A model generated the notes under the pieces. That model was not told the origin of the DNA and did no database searches. It worked only from the letters and a program-made list of their open reading frames with translations. From Methanolobus sp. (lineage in GTDB: Archaea > Halobacteriota > Methanosarcinia > Methanosarcinales > Methanosarcinaceae): a stretch of 64,000 nt of DNA. The stretch lies in contig NZ_JADQBZ010000010.1 in assembly GCF_016278365.1 (NCBI RefSeq), positions 25,335-89,334 of the forward strand, in the 5' to 3' direction. This document shows positions 54,769 through 64,000 of this stretch, in pieces. Within the stretch, counting starts at the first letter, position 1. Each line of letters begins with the position of its first letter. A program made the translations under genes and the position numbers.

Positions 54769-56214
54769 ATGACCCTTACCAACAAAACTACCATCGGAAT
54801 TTTCTGGAATTTTGGCGAGCAACTTAGCAAGCGCGGAATTGGTATAGTAGTTACTCTATTACTTGCCCGTTTTCTGACACCAGATGATTATGGCTTAGTT
54901 GCCATGATAGCTGTGTTTTTAGCTATTGCTAGCAGCCTTATGGATTTAGGTTTTAATCAGGCCCTAATTCGCAAGAAAGATGCTACAAATTCGGACTTTA
55001 GTACTGTATTTTATATCAACTTGACCTTGGGGTTTTTGTCCTATATACTATTGTATATTTCTGCCCCATTTATTGCTGCATTCTATAATGAACCGCGACT
55101 AGTGCTTCTTGTCCGAGTAATAAGTGTCGTTATTATAATCAATGCCTTTCAAGTTGTCCAAAGTGCCATTCTAAGCCGCAATCTCAACTTTAAGGCACAG
55201 CTTCAAGCCACAGTTCCTGCAACCATAATATCTGGTTTGTGTGCGATTATTATGGCATATGCTGGTTTTGGTGTATGGGCCCTGATCGCGCAAACAATAA
55301 TCTCTTCCGTGCTGATTACCGTTTTCTTGTGGTCTATGGACATATGGAGGCCCACGTTCGTCTTTAGTCGAAGGTCGCTGTCTGAAATGTTTGGCTTTGG
55401 TTCAAAACTGTTCTTATCGGGTTTATTAGATACCGTATTCCGTAACATCTATGTAGTAGTCATAGCAAAACTGTTTACAACTACTATTGCTGGTCACTAC
55501 TTCTTTGCTAATAAAGTAAAAGAATTAATTCTTTATCAACTAGTGAACTCCATCCAAACAGTTACATATCCTGCACTTGCAACGCTTCAGGACGATGACA
55601 TCAGGCTGAAAGCGGGATACAGGAAAGTGATACAAGTAACAACCTTTGGGCTCTTTCCTGTAATGGCAATCGTGGCAGCCTTAGCCGAGCCATTATTTAG
55701 TGTATTCCTGACTGATCAGTGGCTACCTGCTGTACCATACCTTCAACTTATGTGCATAGCTGGGCTAATGTATCCACTTCATTCAATCAATCTGAACATC
55801 CTTAAAGTAAAAGGCCGTTCTGATCTTTTTTTTTACTTAGAGATTATTAAGAAAATAAACATCACTGTTATTCTATTGATGAGTATACAATTCGGAGTGA
55901 TGGGAATTCTCATAGGACAGATTATATCATCTGTGTTATCCTATCTACCAAACAGTTATTACTCTGGGAAATTAATTAATTATCCCGCTAGGGAACAAAT
56001 CCGAGATTTTTTTCCAGGGCTGTTTTTATCCAGTGTTATTGCACTTCTGACATATTTTGCTGTAGAACTATCGACTCAACCGGCATTGATTAAATTAGTA
56101 CTCTTTAGCACTCTTGCGGGGATTATGTACATTGCAGCAAGCTATACTCTTAAACTGGAAGCATTGAAATTCGCAGAGGAACTTGTCACGGAAAAACTCA
56201 GGAGGAAAGCATAA
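54769..56214 (+). CDS. Polysaccharide flippase, MOP superfamily (b)
   Basis: A 481-residue membrane protein of the WzxC/RfbX type, about 12-14 helices. It has IFWNFGEQLSKRGIGIVVT and LARFLTPDDYGLVAMI at the N-terminus, typical of lipopolysaccharide flippases. Different from the flippase at 45180. Stop and next start overlap by one base. It probably exports the dTDP-amino-sugar-containing unit. Confidence 0.92.
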   Translation: MTLTNKTTIGIFWNFGEQLSKRGIGIVVTLLLARFLTPDDYGLVAMIAVFLAIASSLMDLGFNQALIRKKDATNSDFSTVFYINLTLGFLSYILLYISAPFIAAFYNEPRLVLLVRVISVVIIINAFQVVQSAILSRNLNFKAQLQATVPATIISGLCAIIMAYAGFGVWALIAQTIISSVLITVFLWSMDIWRPTFVFSRRSLSEMFGFGSKLFLSGLLDTVFRNIYVVVIAKLFTTTIAGHYFFANKVKELILYQLVNSIQTVTYPALATLQDDDIRLKAGYRKVIQVTTFGLFPVMAIVAALAEPLFSVFLTDQWLPAVPYLQLMCIAGLMYPLHSINLNILKVKGRSDLFFYLEIIKKINITVILLMSIQFGVMGILIGQIISSVLSYLPNSYYSGKLINYPAREQIRDFFPGLFLSSVIALLTYFAVELSTQPALIKLVLFSTLAGIMYIAASYTLKLEALKFAEELVTEKLRRKA

Positions 56215-57131
56215 TGTGTAAACACGAAGAAGTAATGGTAAGCATATGTTGTGCCACTTATAATCATGAAAACTACATTGCTGATGCTATCGAAGGTTTT
56301 CTCATGCAAGAAACAAATTTTAAATATGAGATATTAATACACGATGACGCATCTACCGACAAAACTGCAGAAATTATAAGAACTTACGAACAGAAATATC
56401 CTGATATCATCAAGCCGATTTATCAGAAAGTGAACCAGTATTCACAGGGTGTAAAAGTTACTCCTACATTTAATTATCCACGAGCTAAAGGGAAATATAT
56501 TGCTATCTGTGAGGGCGATGATTATTGGACTGACTCTAAAAAATTACAGATTCAGTTTGATTGTCTTGAAAGAAATCAAAATGTTGTGTGTTGTTACCAT
56601 AGTGACTATATTTTGGATAAGAATGGTCTTAGAAAAGAATCAAGACTATCGCTTCAGGATCAGCGATCATACACTAGTTATGAAATGATGGCCTGTCAAA
56701 CTCATATCTTACCGTTGACTGCATTTTTTAGAAATCTTGATGTTCTACAAAATTACCCTCCGGAAGCAAAATATGTAAAAAATGGTGATACATTTCTTTT
56801 TTCTATATTAGGACAGTATGGATCTGGCATGTATTTACAAGTAATAGAGCCAGCTATCTATCGTGCTCATGAGGGAGGAATCTGGTCAATGAAATCTGAG
56901 AGAGAACATAAAGTTATGCAAATGAATACTTGGTATTGGCTTGCTGAATACTATTCTCGACTCGGCAATCCAAGGTTACAAGAAAAATTCAAAATACGAT
57001 GTCTTAGTGTTGTCGTTTCAGATTTAAATAGGCTCCAATTGCTTTCTATGTCTATAAAAATGTGTTTACCCCTCAGGCTGGTGAAAATAATAAAGAAAAT
57101 CCAGCTCTGTAGAAAACCTATTTCCTATTAA
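56214..57131 (+). CDS. Family 2 glycosyltransferase
   Basis: A 305-residue GT-A glycosyltransferase: SICCATYNHENYIADAIEGFL, IHDDASTDKTAEII and the characteristic CEGDDYWTDSKKLQ motif (metal and acceptor). Its end is followed by decayed insertion sequences, so a longer operon may have been cut here. Confidence 0.9.
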   Translation: MCKHEEVMVSICCATYNHENYIADAIEGFLMQETNFKYEILIHDDASTDKTAEIIRTYEQKYPDIIKPIYQKVNQYSQGVKVTPTFNYPRAKGKYIAICEGDDYWTDSKKLQIQFDCLERNQNVVCCYHSDYILDKNGLRKESRLSLQDQRSYTSYEMMACQTHILPLTAFFRNLDVLQNYPPEAKYVKNGDTFLFSILGQYGSGMYLQVIEPAIYRAHEGGIWSMKSEREHKVMQMNTWYWLAEYYSRLGNPRLQEKFKIRCLSVVVSDLNRLQLLSMSIKMCLPLRLVKIIKKIQLCRKPISY

Positions 57132-57180
57132 ATATTACATAGTTGGCAGCGTAACTAATTTTCTGTAAAATACAATAGTC

Positions 57181-57342
57181 CTGTACCTCTTAGAATAATT
57201 GTCACAACTAAGAAGGTACAAGACCATGAATCTATATGACCTATTAGAAGATTATTTTGTCGATAGAGAAGATGCTGTAAGAACTCTTATAACCTGGTTC
57301 TTGAACCAGGTTATGGAAGTTGAGGCCTTCCAGGAGTCTTGA
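57181..57342 (+). pseudogene. IS256-family transposase fragment with left end
   Basis: The terminal repeat TGTACCTCTTAG (57182-57193) has an inverted partner CTAAGAAGGTACA (57208-57220). ATG 57226 opens a 38-residue frame, NLYDLLEDYFVDREDAV then LNQVMEVEAFQES, which matches the start of IS256 (mutator-type) transposases and then stops at 57342. The rest is missing; an IS5-type piece follows in the other direction. Confidence 0.6.
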
Positions 57343-57813
57343 TCTTGATATCTTCCATATCTTCAAAGAAATGTTGATTATCATAATCTTTTCCAGAGAA
57401 TATTTGAAGGGTTAAAGGGAATCCTTCACAGCTTACACAGGCATGGATCTTTACGCCTTTCCTTCTCTTGTGACCGTTGTATGCGCAATCTTCTCTCCTT
57501 TTTTTGTTTCGATGAAAGTACTATCAACACATACAGTGTCCATAGAGAACTTACCATCATTGTAAGCGGAATCCCTAGGGACTCCATTTTTGTATCCCAT
57601 ACTCCTTTTTCTGACCACCTTTTTAGCCTTCTCCATGCAGTTGCATAGGAACCATAACATTGCGGCATATCTGCCCATCTGCATCCAGTTATCAGAACAA
57701 AGAGAATACAGCTGATAACTGAAGTTCTCAGCTCTTTCTCCAGATAATAGGCTGTGGTGGTAAGCGTGGTCTAATAAACTTCCATTTTTCATCAGAGAGT
57801 TATCTGAATTCAA
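57330..57813 (-). pseudogene. IS5-family transposase fragment, frameshifted
   Basis: On the minus strand the family signature is split over frames: MPQCYGSYATAWRRLKRWSEKG in one frame (to about 57580) and VDSTFIETKKGEK with AHTTVTREGKA in another (to 57451), then GVKIHACVSCEGFPLTLQIFSGKDYDN in a third before a stop near 57334. The N-terminal half of an IS5-type transposase is recognisable; the DDE-domain end is missing. Clearly not functional. Confidence 0.7.
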
Positions 57814-58023
57814 TTAGCATCCCCACAATACACATATAAAATATAGGTTTATAATGTTGACATGGGCTCAATATAATGACTAGAAGAGAATTGTTAAAAC
57901 TGTAGATGTAATAAGGTGATATATCTAATTAAAATAGGAGGGTTTGGAAGCTAATTAGATATCCTCAATCTTGGACTTTGCTGTATCCACAATTAATATA
58001 TATTTGAGAGATCTATTCTCTTC

Positions 58024-59001
58024 ATGTGCATTCGTGTAAGCATCGTAATTCCAACTTATAATAGATCTTCTTCTCTTCGACAAACAGTAGATTCACTTTT
58101 GCAGCAAACATTTCCCATTAAAAATTATGAAATAATTATTTGTGATGATAGTAGTAAAGATGATACTGCGGCAGTTGTTAAAGAAATAATAAACCGAACA
58201 AATCATAATATAAAATACCTAAAAGTTCAAAGTCCCCTGAAAGGTCCTGGAAAAGTTAGAAACGCAGGTATAAATGTTTCTTCTGGTTCTATTATAGGTT
58301 TTACAGACGATGATTGTGTAGTTTCAAGCAACTGGATTGAAGATGCAGTTAAAACCTTTAATTTAAATGAGAACATATGTGGTGTGAGTGGCGCAGTTAT
58401 TACAGAAGGAAGATGTCAAAGTAAGTTCAAAATTCCCCGTAAAGTTACAGTTCTTTCAGATGAAGGTTCTTATGTTACATCCAACATATTTTATAAAAAA
58501 TATGTTCTTTTGGAGGCAGGATGTTTTGACGTATCTATGAGGTATTTGGAAGATATTGAGTTGGGGTGGAGGGTTGAGAAAGTTGGACCAATAATGTTTA
58601 ATCCCTCTTTATTAGTCAAACACAAATTATTTTGTATGTCTTTCAAAGATTACTTAAAGAAAATGTCTTTTATTGAATATTGGGTTCTAATGTACAAAAA
58701 GCACCCCGAGCATCGAAAAAAAGATCAACTTTTATTTGGACGTATTAATAACAAAAGACTATTCTATGTTATTTTTACACTGTTAGGTATTATTTCATAT
58801 CCATTAATTGTAGAATTATCTTATTTATTCTCAGGGTGCGCTCTTATATCTTATATATTTACGTATGTGGCATACGATAAAAATGTCTCTCAGTATGCTT
58901 TAAGGATTTTGAAACTTCCAATTAATTTTTTCATGGATTTTTTGCGCTTTATTTACTCTATGAAAGCTAGTATAAAAAATAATTTTTTTATGTTTTACTA
59001 A
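58024..59001 (+). CDS. Family 2 glycosyltransferase with C-terminal membrane helices
   Basis: A 325-residue GT-A enzyme: VSIVIPTYNRSSSLRQTV, ICDDSSKDDTAAVV and GFTDDDCVVSSNWI (DDD). YLEDIELGWRVEKVG is the acceptor region. The last 70 residues are hydrophobic, so it is likely membrane-bound. The first intact gene after the dead insertion sequences and the last glycosyltransferase of the locus. Confidence 0.9.
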   Translation: MCIRVSIVIPTYNRSSSLRQTVDSLLQQTFPIKNYEIIICDDSSKDDTAAVVKEIINRTNHNIKYLKVQSPLKGPGKVRNAGINVSSGSIIGFTDDDCVVSSNWIEDAVKTFNLNENICGVSGAVITEGRCQSKFKIPRKVTVLSDEGSYVTSNIFYKKYVLLEAGCFDVSMRYLEDIELGWRVEKVGPIMFNPSLLVKHKLFCMSFKDYLKKMSFIEYWVLMYKKHPEHRKKDQLLFGRINNKRLFYVIFTLLGIISYPLIVELSYLFSGCALISYIFTYVAYDKNVSQYALRILKLPINFFMDFLRFIYSMKASIKNNFFMFY

Positions 59002-59275
59002 ATTATCTAATTCCCATTAAATATGACGCAATGTTAAATTCTAGGTATTTCGCTTCTTGTATGAATATTATAAGTATACTAATACATTTGTATTACTTTT
59101 ACTTCAAATTGTTTGAAAGAGATGAGTATGTATTTAAGAGTTCTCTACATTCATTAATGCACTTCTCTTTCCTATTTCATGTTCATACAATGTTCTATCA
59201 TGTTCACAAGATATATCTCGATGTATTAGTTTTATTTTCAATAGAGCCTCTACTAATAAAGGATGAGAATCAATT

Positions 59276-62200
59276 ATGAACTGGACAAAAAATTGTTATA
59301 TATTCCTGCTTTTCCTTCTTTTTATTACTATTGCAGATGGACAACAATTTGATATTATTGCTACCGAAGGTGCATATACAGATAGCTTGAATCCGACTAT
59401 AAATCATGGAGATGATGAATATCTTAAAACATGGAACGCTGCAAATAGGCAACAGGGTACATACTTAAAATTTTTCGTCCCAAATCATACTGATTCAGCT
59501 GTAGTTCACCTTTATCTGCAAAATTTTGCAGGTTCTTATTTCCGAATATATCAGGTATCTTCTGATTGGAAAGAGTTAGAGATTACATCTAGTAATGGTA
59601 AGCCTATTCTTGAAGGTACTGATATAATAGATCAAGTTTCAAACAAAGGAGCTGGTGTTTGGTATAGTTTTAATGTTAGCTCTGTTGTTGATGAGCCTGG
59701 GAATTATTCATTTTATATTACAACACAGTATGGATATAAAAATGAATTCAATTCTACAAGAGCTGCCGCGAATCAGCCATATATGACTCTAACAACATGT
59801 GCTGGAAATGTTGATATTGTTCACAATACCAAAACAAATAATGATTCATGTGCTTTTATTGTAGAAGAGGGCGAAGAAGTGTCATTTTCAGTAACAGCAG
59901 ATGATCTGAATAGTATCTCTTCTTATAGTTGGTATGTCAATAAAGAAAATCAAGGTGTAAATTCATATGAATTTAGTTTCATAGTTCCTGCTGGGATTGA
60001 AAATCAACCCTCTTCTAAAATCTGGGAAATAAGGGTCGAAGGAATCTATGAAAACAACTCAAAGCTTGTTAGGGAGTGGTTAATCTCAAGTCTCTCTGAA
60101 GAAGAAGCACCTGATTTCATCGATTTCTTTATTGACCGAGACAATCGATGGAGGACCGGTTACATTTCTGATCCATGGGGAAGACCATTTCCCTGTTATA
60201 ACAGACCAGAAAACTTAATCCCTAATGGTTATTACACTGGAAGTGACACCAGCACAGGAAAAATGTTATCAACCAAATTTGATATCACTGATGGTACTTT
60301 TAAGTTCAAAATTAGAAACCCTGGTGCCTTAAACATAAACTATTTCAAAGTATGGGATACAAATGGCAACAGTTGGAGAATGGAATGGACAGCAAATGAG
60401 TTTCATGATTATTTTTCAATTCTGAATGAACATGGATATATACCGGTTTCAAGAAGATGGCTTGGTCAGGCTCCTGGTGTCCATTGGTGGAAAGGTGACG
60501 AATGGCGCGATATAACTATCATTAAAACGCCCGACGGTTGGTTTAGTGTGTATGAGAACGGCGTATTACTTCCATATGCACATGCCAATTTCGAAGATGC
60601 GGTGACCGATGCTACAAAATTGACATTAGCTTCAAACAGCATATTGCAAATGGACTCAATAGAAGTGTATAATAATAAATATATTCATCCAGAAACAACT
60701 ATTGAATATGGGACATACCCAAAATGGTGGAGAGTAGGGGAAATTACATATGGAAGATTGGACCCGACTGATGAAAACGGCATCATAGTATCTGGAAAAA
60801 ATGTAACTTTAAAACAAATATCTGATGCCATTGATGATGCCGAGTATATTACTTATGATCCAAGTACCCACACGACCGTACTGAAAACAAACCTGTCGCT
60901 ATATGACGGTAGTGAACTCACAATTGACAATGAGATATTAATTATCGATACTTCTTCACAGTCATTGAGTATCAACCCAAAGGTTGGAGTAACTCTTAGA
61001 ATAACTGATTCAACTTTAACAGCAACAGACAATCCCTTGATATGGAACATTGCAAGTTCTGTATCTCAGAATGTGTTTGATCCAGATAATACACGTAATA
61101 TTGTAGCATCTAGTGGTACAGATAGGCATAATCCTGTATATGATTTCAGAGGAAATTTCATAATTGAAAATTCAACTATTGACAATACTGGGAATCTGTT
61201 CCTTGATGCTCCTTATGAAGTCACAATCAGGAACGTGGTATTTAGCAATCATAGTTCAATAGACTATGGTGATTACACTCTTAGGGGAGCATATGAGAAC
61301 CACAATCAGAAGAAAAGGCAATCTTATGGTGAAAAGGGGCTGTGGATTGTACCGAGAATGGATTTAACCGCCTTTGTTATTGAAAACATTACTTTTATTC
61401 AACCTAAAACTGACGTTAGTTTGAAATTCATTGGAGGAGAATGGATACAGAGCGCAACAACTATTTGTGATAGTGATTTGCGCGGTGTTGATATCATTGC
61501 AATGAAGGCGTTAAAGTATGAATATTATGTTACTTATTGGGATAAAAATGAAAAATCAACATTGGCACTATTAAATACACTTTATGATGAGGGTAAACTT
61601 GCTATAGGGGGACATGTTAGACTTGGTGGGGCATACGATTATAACGAAGCTTCAATTTTAACAAAGTATTATTTAGACATATCCGTTGAAGATAGTGAAG
61701 ACAATTCAATTAGTGGCAGTGATATAAGCCTAATTTCTTCTAGTACGTCGTATCCGGCTGAGAACTTGTATGAGTATAGGGACTATATTTCTGATGCAGA
61801 GGGTCCTGGGCAAGGAGGAGTCACTAACTATGGATCAACTCATGCACACAATGAAACATATACAGGTGGCGTCCATACTCGATGGTACAATGCACTGCCA
61901 CTCAGCACCGCAGTCACAGATTCCAACGGCCACACGGCTTTGCCAGAATCAGATGATCCGAAGAACTCCATCGTTTTGATAGACTATGTGTTAACAAGCG
62001 ATGCTGGCAATCTGAAAAAAGAGTCTCTGACCTACACTCTTAATGCCAATGCCCCGAGTGGACAGTCAGTATTCCTCAGTGGCATCTCCCCAGATTCCAC
62101 TTGGTATCGTGAGGACCCCCATATCCCTTCCTATACCATCACCGCCATCATTCCCGATAACAGCACCAGTGGTCCCAGTATTATAGGCTTTGCTCCGAGC

Positions 62201-63838
62201 GAAGATAATCCCTTCGTGCCAGGCAGCTCAAAGAAATTCAGGGTGTGGACGGATGAGATGCTGACTACTATGGAATGGTATGTTGATGGTGTTCAGGTAT
62301 CCTCTGGCTCACTGGAATATGACTGGAGTATCCTGGAAGGATCTCATACAATACACTTTGAGGGAGCATGTACAAACGGTGCTGTGATGCAGAGTTGGTC
62401 TGTAACTGGAAAGTTACAAGTTCCTGAAGAACCTAAGGTCCCCGAGTCTTCCGGTTCAGGTACCTCCTACACTCCTTCAGCAACTTCCTTCACTTCCAGT
62501 ATCGGTGAATCCACAAACTTCATCGTGGACACTGACGAGCAGTTCACAAGCACACAGTGGTACTTCAACGGAGCTGCAGTCGCAAGTGGCACAACGAGCT
62601 ATACGCAGAACTGGGATGCATCCGGATCGTTTACTGTGAGCTTTGAAGGAGCCACGGACCTTGGTACAGCGACCAGGACCTGGAACGTAGTGGTATCGGG
62701 ATCCGAGTATTCGGCTATCAGTGTGGTGCCATCGGCAAGCGTGGTGGCGCCGGGTGAGACATTCTCGCTCGATATGTACATCGATCCGAAGCAACCCGTT
62801 ACAGGGGCGCAGTTAAACATGCATTACAGCACGCTTGCTTCGGTGACATCGGTCAGGGATGGGGGGCTCTTCAAGGTGGACGGGCTGACGAGCACTTTCC
62901 AGAGCGGTATAATCGATAACTCCGCAGGTGTGGTCAGGGACGTTTACTCTGCAGTTACGGGTTCCGGGGCAGTTTCAACAGCTGGCAGCATGGCCACAGT
63001 GGATATGGTGGCGGGCGCATCCAGCGGGATGCTTGAGCTGACATTGTCCAATGTAGTGCTAAGCGATGCATATTCCAATCCTGCACCGTATGATATCACC
63101 TATGCTTCTATACTGGTGGATACGGCGCCAGAGTTCAATGCCATTCCTGCAATATCGGTGGAGGAAGAGTCTGCCCTCACATTTGCAGTGAGCGCAACGG
63201 ACGAGGATGGCGACACGCTGACATACACCAGTGCATCAATGCCACAGGGCGCTACATTCGATACATCCACCGGTGCCTTCAGTTGGACCCCTGCAAGAGG
63301 CCAGGCAGGCACATACAGCGTGGAATTCGAGGTCACTGACGGCTACCTTAATGACACCGCCAATGCAGCCATCACTGTGACAAGTCTCAACCGGGCGCCT
63401 GTGATCACTCTCTTCGAGCCGGCATCGGGCTCTGAGTTTGAGGAGGGACAGGTAATTGACATAAGCGTGGTCGCAGAAGACCCGGAGGGAGAGTCACTCA
63501 GTTATTCACTGACCATCAACGGCGTCCAGGTGAGCAGCTCCGCGAGCTACCAGTGGGTCACTGACTACTCCTGCGCAGGCACACACACAATAGGTGTCAC
63601 TGTCAGCGACGGGAACAGCCAGGCAAGCCAGACACACACTGTTACGATCCTTGACGTGCATCCGAGATGGGATGTCAATCAGGACGGCGTTGTGAACATC
63701 CTTGACATCACCCATGTGGGACAGAACTATGGAAACACCTATTCTGAAGATCTCCCGCGCTGGGATGTCAATCAGGACTGTATCGTGAACGTACAGGATC
63801 TATCGATCGTAGCGGCACACTTTGGAGAAACCTTATAA
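59276..63838 (+). CDS. Large surface protein: DNRLRE, beta-helix, cohesin, Ig-like and dockerin domains
   Basis: A 1520-residue secreted protein. Signal peptide at 1-22. Residues 24-165 look like a DNRLRE domain (TEGAYTDSLNPTINHGDDEY). The middle has a parallel beta-helix-like part (about 560-700). Two Ig-like repeats (about 960-1040 and 1065-1145) precede a type-I cohesin-like domain (about 1146-1281: VVPSASVVAPGETFSLDMYI), then Ig-like domains with TDEDGDTLTY and EDPEGESLSY, and a dockerin (about 1460-1520) with two calcium loops DVNQDGVVNILD and DVNQDCIVNVQD. The first roughly 2600 bases are AT-rich like the glycan locus; after about 61880 base use shifts to the native type. Anchoring may use cohesin-dockerin contacts, since no C-terminal helix is present. 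Confidence 0.85.
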   Translation: MNWTKNCYIFLLFLLFITIADGQQFDIIATEGAYTDSLNPTINHGDDEYLKTWNAANRQQGTYLKFFVPNHTDSAVVHLYLQNFAGSYFRIYQVSSDWKELEITSSNGKPILEGTDIIDQVSNKGAGVWYSFNVSSVVDEPGNYSFYITTQYGYKNEFNSTRAAANQPYMTLTTCAGNVDIVHNTKTNNDSCAFIVEEGEEVSFSVTADDLNSISSYSWYVNKENQGVNSYEFSFIVPAGIENQPSSKIWEIRVEGIYENNSKLVREWLISSLSEEEAPDFIDFFIDRDNRWRTGYISDPWGRPFPCYNRPENLIPNGYYTGSDTSTGKMLSTKFDITDGTFKFKIRNPGALNINYFKVWDTNGNSWRMEWTANEFHDYFSILNEHGYIPVSRRWLGQAPGVHWWKGDEWRDITIIKTPDGWFSVYENGVLLPYAHANFEDAVTDATKLTLASNSILQMDSIEVYNNKYIHPETTIEYGTYPKWWRVGEITYGRLDPTDENGIIVSGKNVTLKQISDAIDDAEYITYDPSTHTTVLKTNLSLYDGSELTIDNEILIIDTSSQSLSINPKVGVTLRITDSTLTATDNPLIWNIASSVSQNVFDPDNTRNIVASSGTDRHNPVYDFRGNFIIENSTIDNTGNLFLDAPYEVTIRNVVFSNHSSIDYGDYTLRGAYENHNQKKRQSYGEKGLWIVPRMDLTAFVIENITFIQPKTDVSLKFIGGEWIQSATTICDSDLRGVDIIAMKALKYEYYVTYWDKNEKSTLALLNTLYDEGKLAIGGHVRLGGAYDYNEASILTKYYLDISVEDSEDNSISGSDISLISSSTSYPAENLYEYRDYISDAEGPGQGGVTNYGSTHAHNETYTGGVHTRWYNALPLSTAVTDSNGHTALPESDDPKNSIVLIDYVLTSDAGNLKKESLTYTLNANAPSGQSVFLSGISPDSTWYREDPHIPSYTITAIIPDNSTSGPSIIGFAPSEDNPFVPGSSKKFRVWTDEMLTTMEWYVDGVQVSSGSLEYDWSILEGSHTIHFEGACTNGAVMQSWSVTGKLQVPEEPKVPESSGSGTSYTPSATSFTSSIGESTNFIVDTDEQFTSTQWYFNGAAVASGTTSYTQNWDASGSFTVSFEGATDLGTATRTWNVVVSGSEYSAISVVPSASVVAPGETFSLDMYIDPKQPVTGAQLNMHYSTLASVTSVRDGGLFKVDGLTSTFQSGIIDNSAGVVRDVYSAVTGSGAVSTAGSMATVDMVAGASSGMLELTLSNVVLSDAYSNPAPYDITYASILVDTAPEFNAIPAISVEEESALTFAVSATDEDGDTLTYTSASMPQGATFDTSTGAFSWTPARGQAGTYSVEFEVTDGYLNDTANAAITVTSLNRAPVITLFEPASGSEFEEGQVIDISVVAEDPEGESLSYSLTINGVQVSSSASYQWVTDYSCAGTHTIGVTVSDGNSQASQTHTVTILDVHPRWDVNQDGVVNILDITHVGQNYGNTYSEDLPRWDVNQDCIVNVQDLSIVAAHFGETL

Positions 63839-63847
63839 GCATCCATA

Positions 63848-63873
63848 AGCCCCTTTAAAGGGGCTATTTTTTT
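63848..63873 (+). terminator. Intrinsic-type terminator
   Basis: Perfect 18-base palindrome AGCCCCTTTAAAGGGGCT (63848-63865) followed by A and seven T. It ends the large surface protein gene and may serve the convergent gene as well. Confidence 0.8.
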
Positions 63874-63890
63874 ATATTTCTCTTTTTTCC

Positions 63891-64000
63891 TCAAGAACAT
63901 CCTGCTTCCACATAATACAGATGCTGCCTGTCCGGACAGTACATGTCCAGCTCGATCTTTAACTTCTGCACCAGGTCACAACAATACTGTTCCAGGACAC
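63891..64000 (-). CDS. C-terminal end of an unidentified gene (partial)
   Basis: A minus-strand frame open from the right edge, 36 codons ending with TGA at 63891. The tail reads KLKIELDMYCPDRQHLYYV then EAGCS, with Cys-rich polar character. I do not recognise the family. The opposite strand here has no frame. Confidence 0.45.
   Translation of the reverse strand, partial: VLEQYCCDLVQKLKIELDMYCPDRQHLYYVEAGCS

Noticed and set aside
59031..59279. Plus-strand 82-residue hydrophobic open frame before the large surface protein
   Set aside because: Very AT-rich with Phe/His/Tyr-rich translation, overlaps the next start, and no ribosome binding site.

Overview
This window comes from a methanogenic archaeon, most likely a methylotrophic member of the Methanosarcinaceae (Methanolobus or Methanomethylovorans type). 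The support is family content and gene signals: DUF1724 (Msr/FilR1-type) regulators, PEF-CTERM surface proteins with an archaeosortase, paired MinD-type ATPases with inserted ferredoxin domains beside MTH1175-like proteins, archaeal ThiC and topoisomerase I, archaeal TATA boxes and GGTGA-type ribosome binding sites. Genus assignment is inference. I saw no rRNA, tRNA or CRISPR array.

Layout. Bases 1-4000 hold ion transport genes: a partial P-type ATPase, a MarC-family protein and a CDF transporter. Bases 4448-7479 hold an iron-sulfur/metal-cofactor module: two MinD/ferredoxin ATPases, two MTH1175/NifX-like proteins (one with a polyhistidine tail) and a divergent DUF134 regulator. Bases 7546-18549 are mixed housekeeping genes: hydantoinase/oxoprolinase, MBL-fold hydrolase, DUF1724 regulator, membrane metalloprotease, Cache-cupin lipoprotein, peroxiredoxin, ThiC and topoisomerase I. 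Bases 18770-25537 hold a nitroreductase, a branched-chain amino acid operon (citramalate/isopropylmalate synthase, ilvB, ilvN, ilvC) and an M42 aminopeptidase. Bases 25600-35460 are a cell-surface and regulation block: two PEF-CTERM proteins, two tandem DUF1724 regulators, a DUF1616 surface protein, an M48-like protein that has lost its zinc site, and the archaeosortase expected to process PEF-CTERM proteins.

Bases 35570-36881 are a solo TnpB element with IS200/IS605-like ends. From 36982 to 59001 runs a surface polysaccharide locus. Its first part (36982-41164) resembles the rest of the window in base composition. The part after about 41166 is clearly AT-rich and contains a GT-C-like membrane protein, glycosyltransferases, two flippases, an RfbA-RfbB-aminotransferase-acyltransferase set for a dTDP-amino sugar, two ATP-grasp proteins and an MmgE/PrpD protein. 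Dead IS256 and IS5 fragments lie inside it. The AT-rich tract ends within a 1520-residue surface protein whose 5' half is AT-rich and whose 3' half (cohesin, Ig-like and dockerin domains) looks native.

Most notable observations: (i) a two-copy structured RNA of about 120 nt, at 2633-2755 (+) and 28792-28915 (-), with its own TATA box and structure-preserving differences between copies; (ii) a second candidate small RNA with a C-rich loop at 26761-26826 (-) behind a palindromic operator; (iii) two genes without a canonical start codon, a hydantoinase that must start at CTG or ATT, and a citramalate synthase whose only ATG meets a stop after four codons unless a -1 shift or base insertion occurs; (iv) two PEF-CTERM genes sharing almost identical 3' DNA, including a hairpin over the stop codon; (v) a sugar locus combining MmgE/PrpD with two ATP-grasp enzymes.
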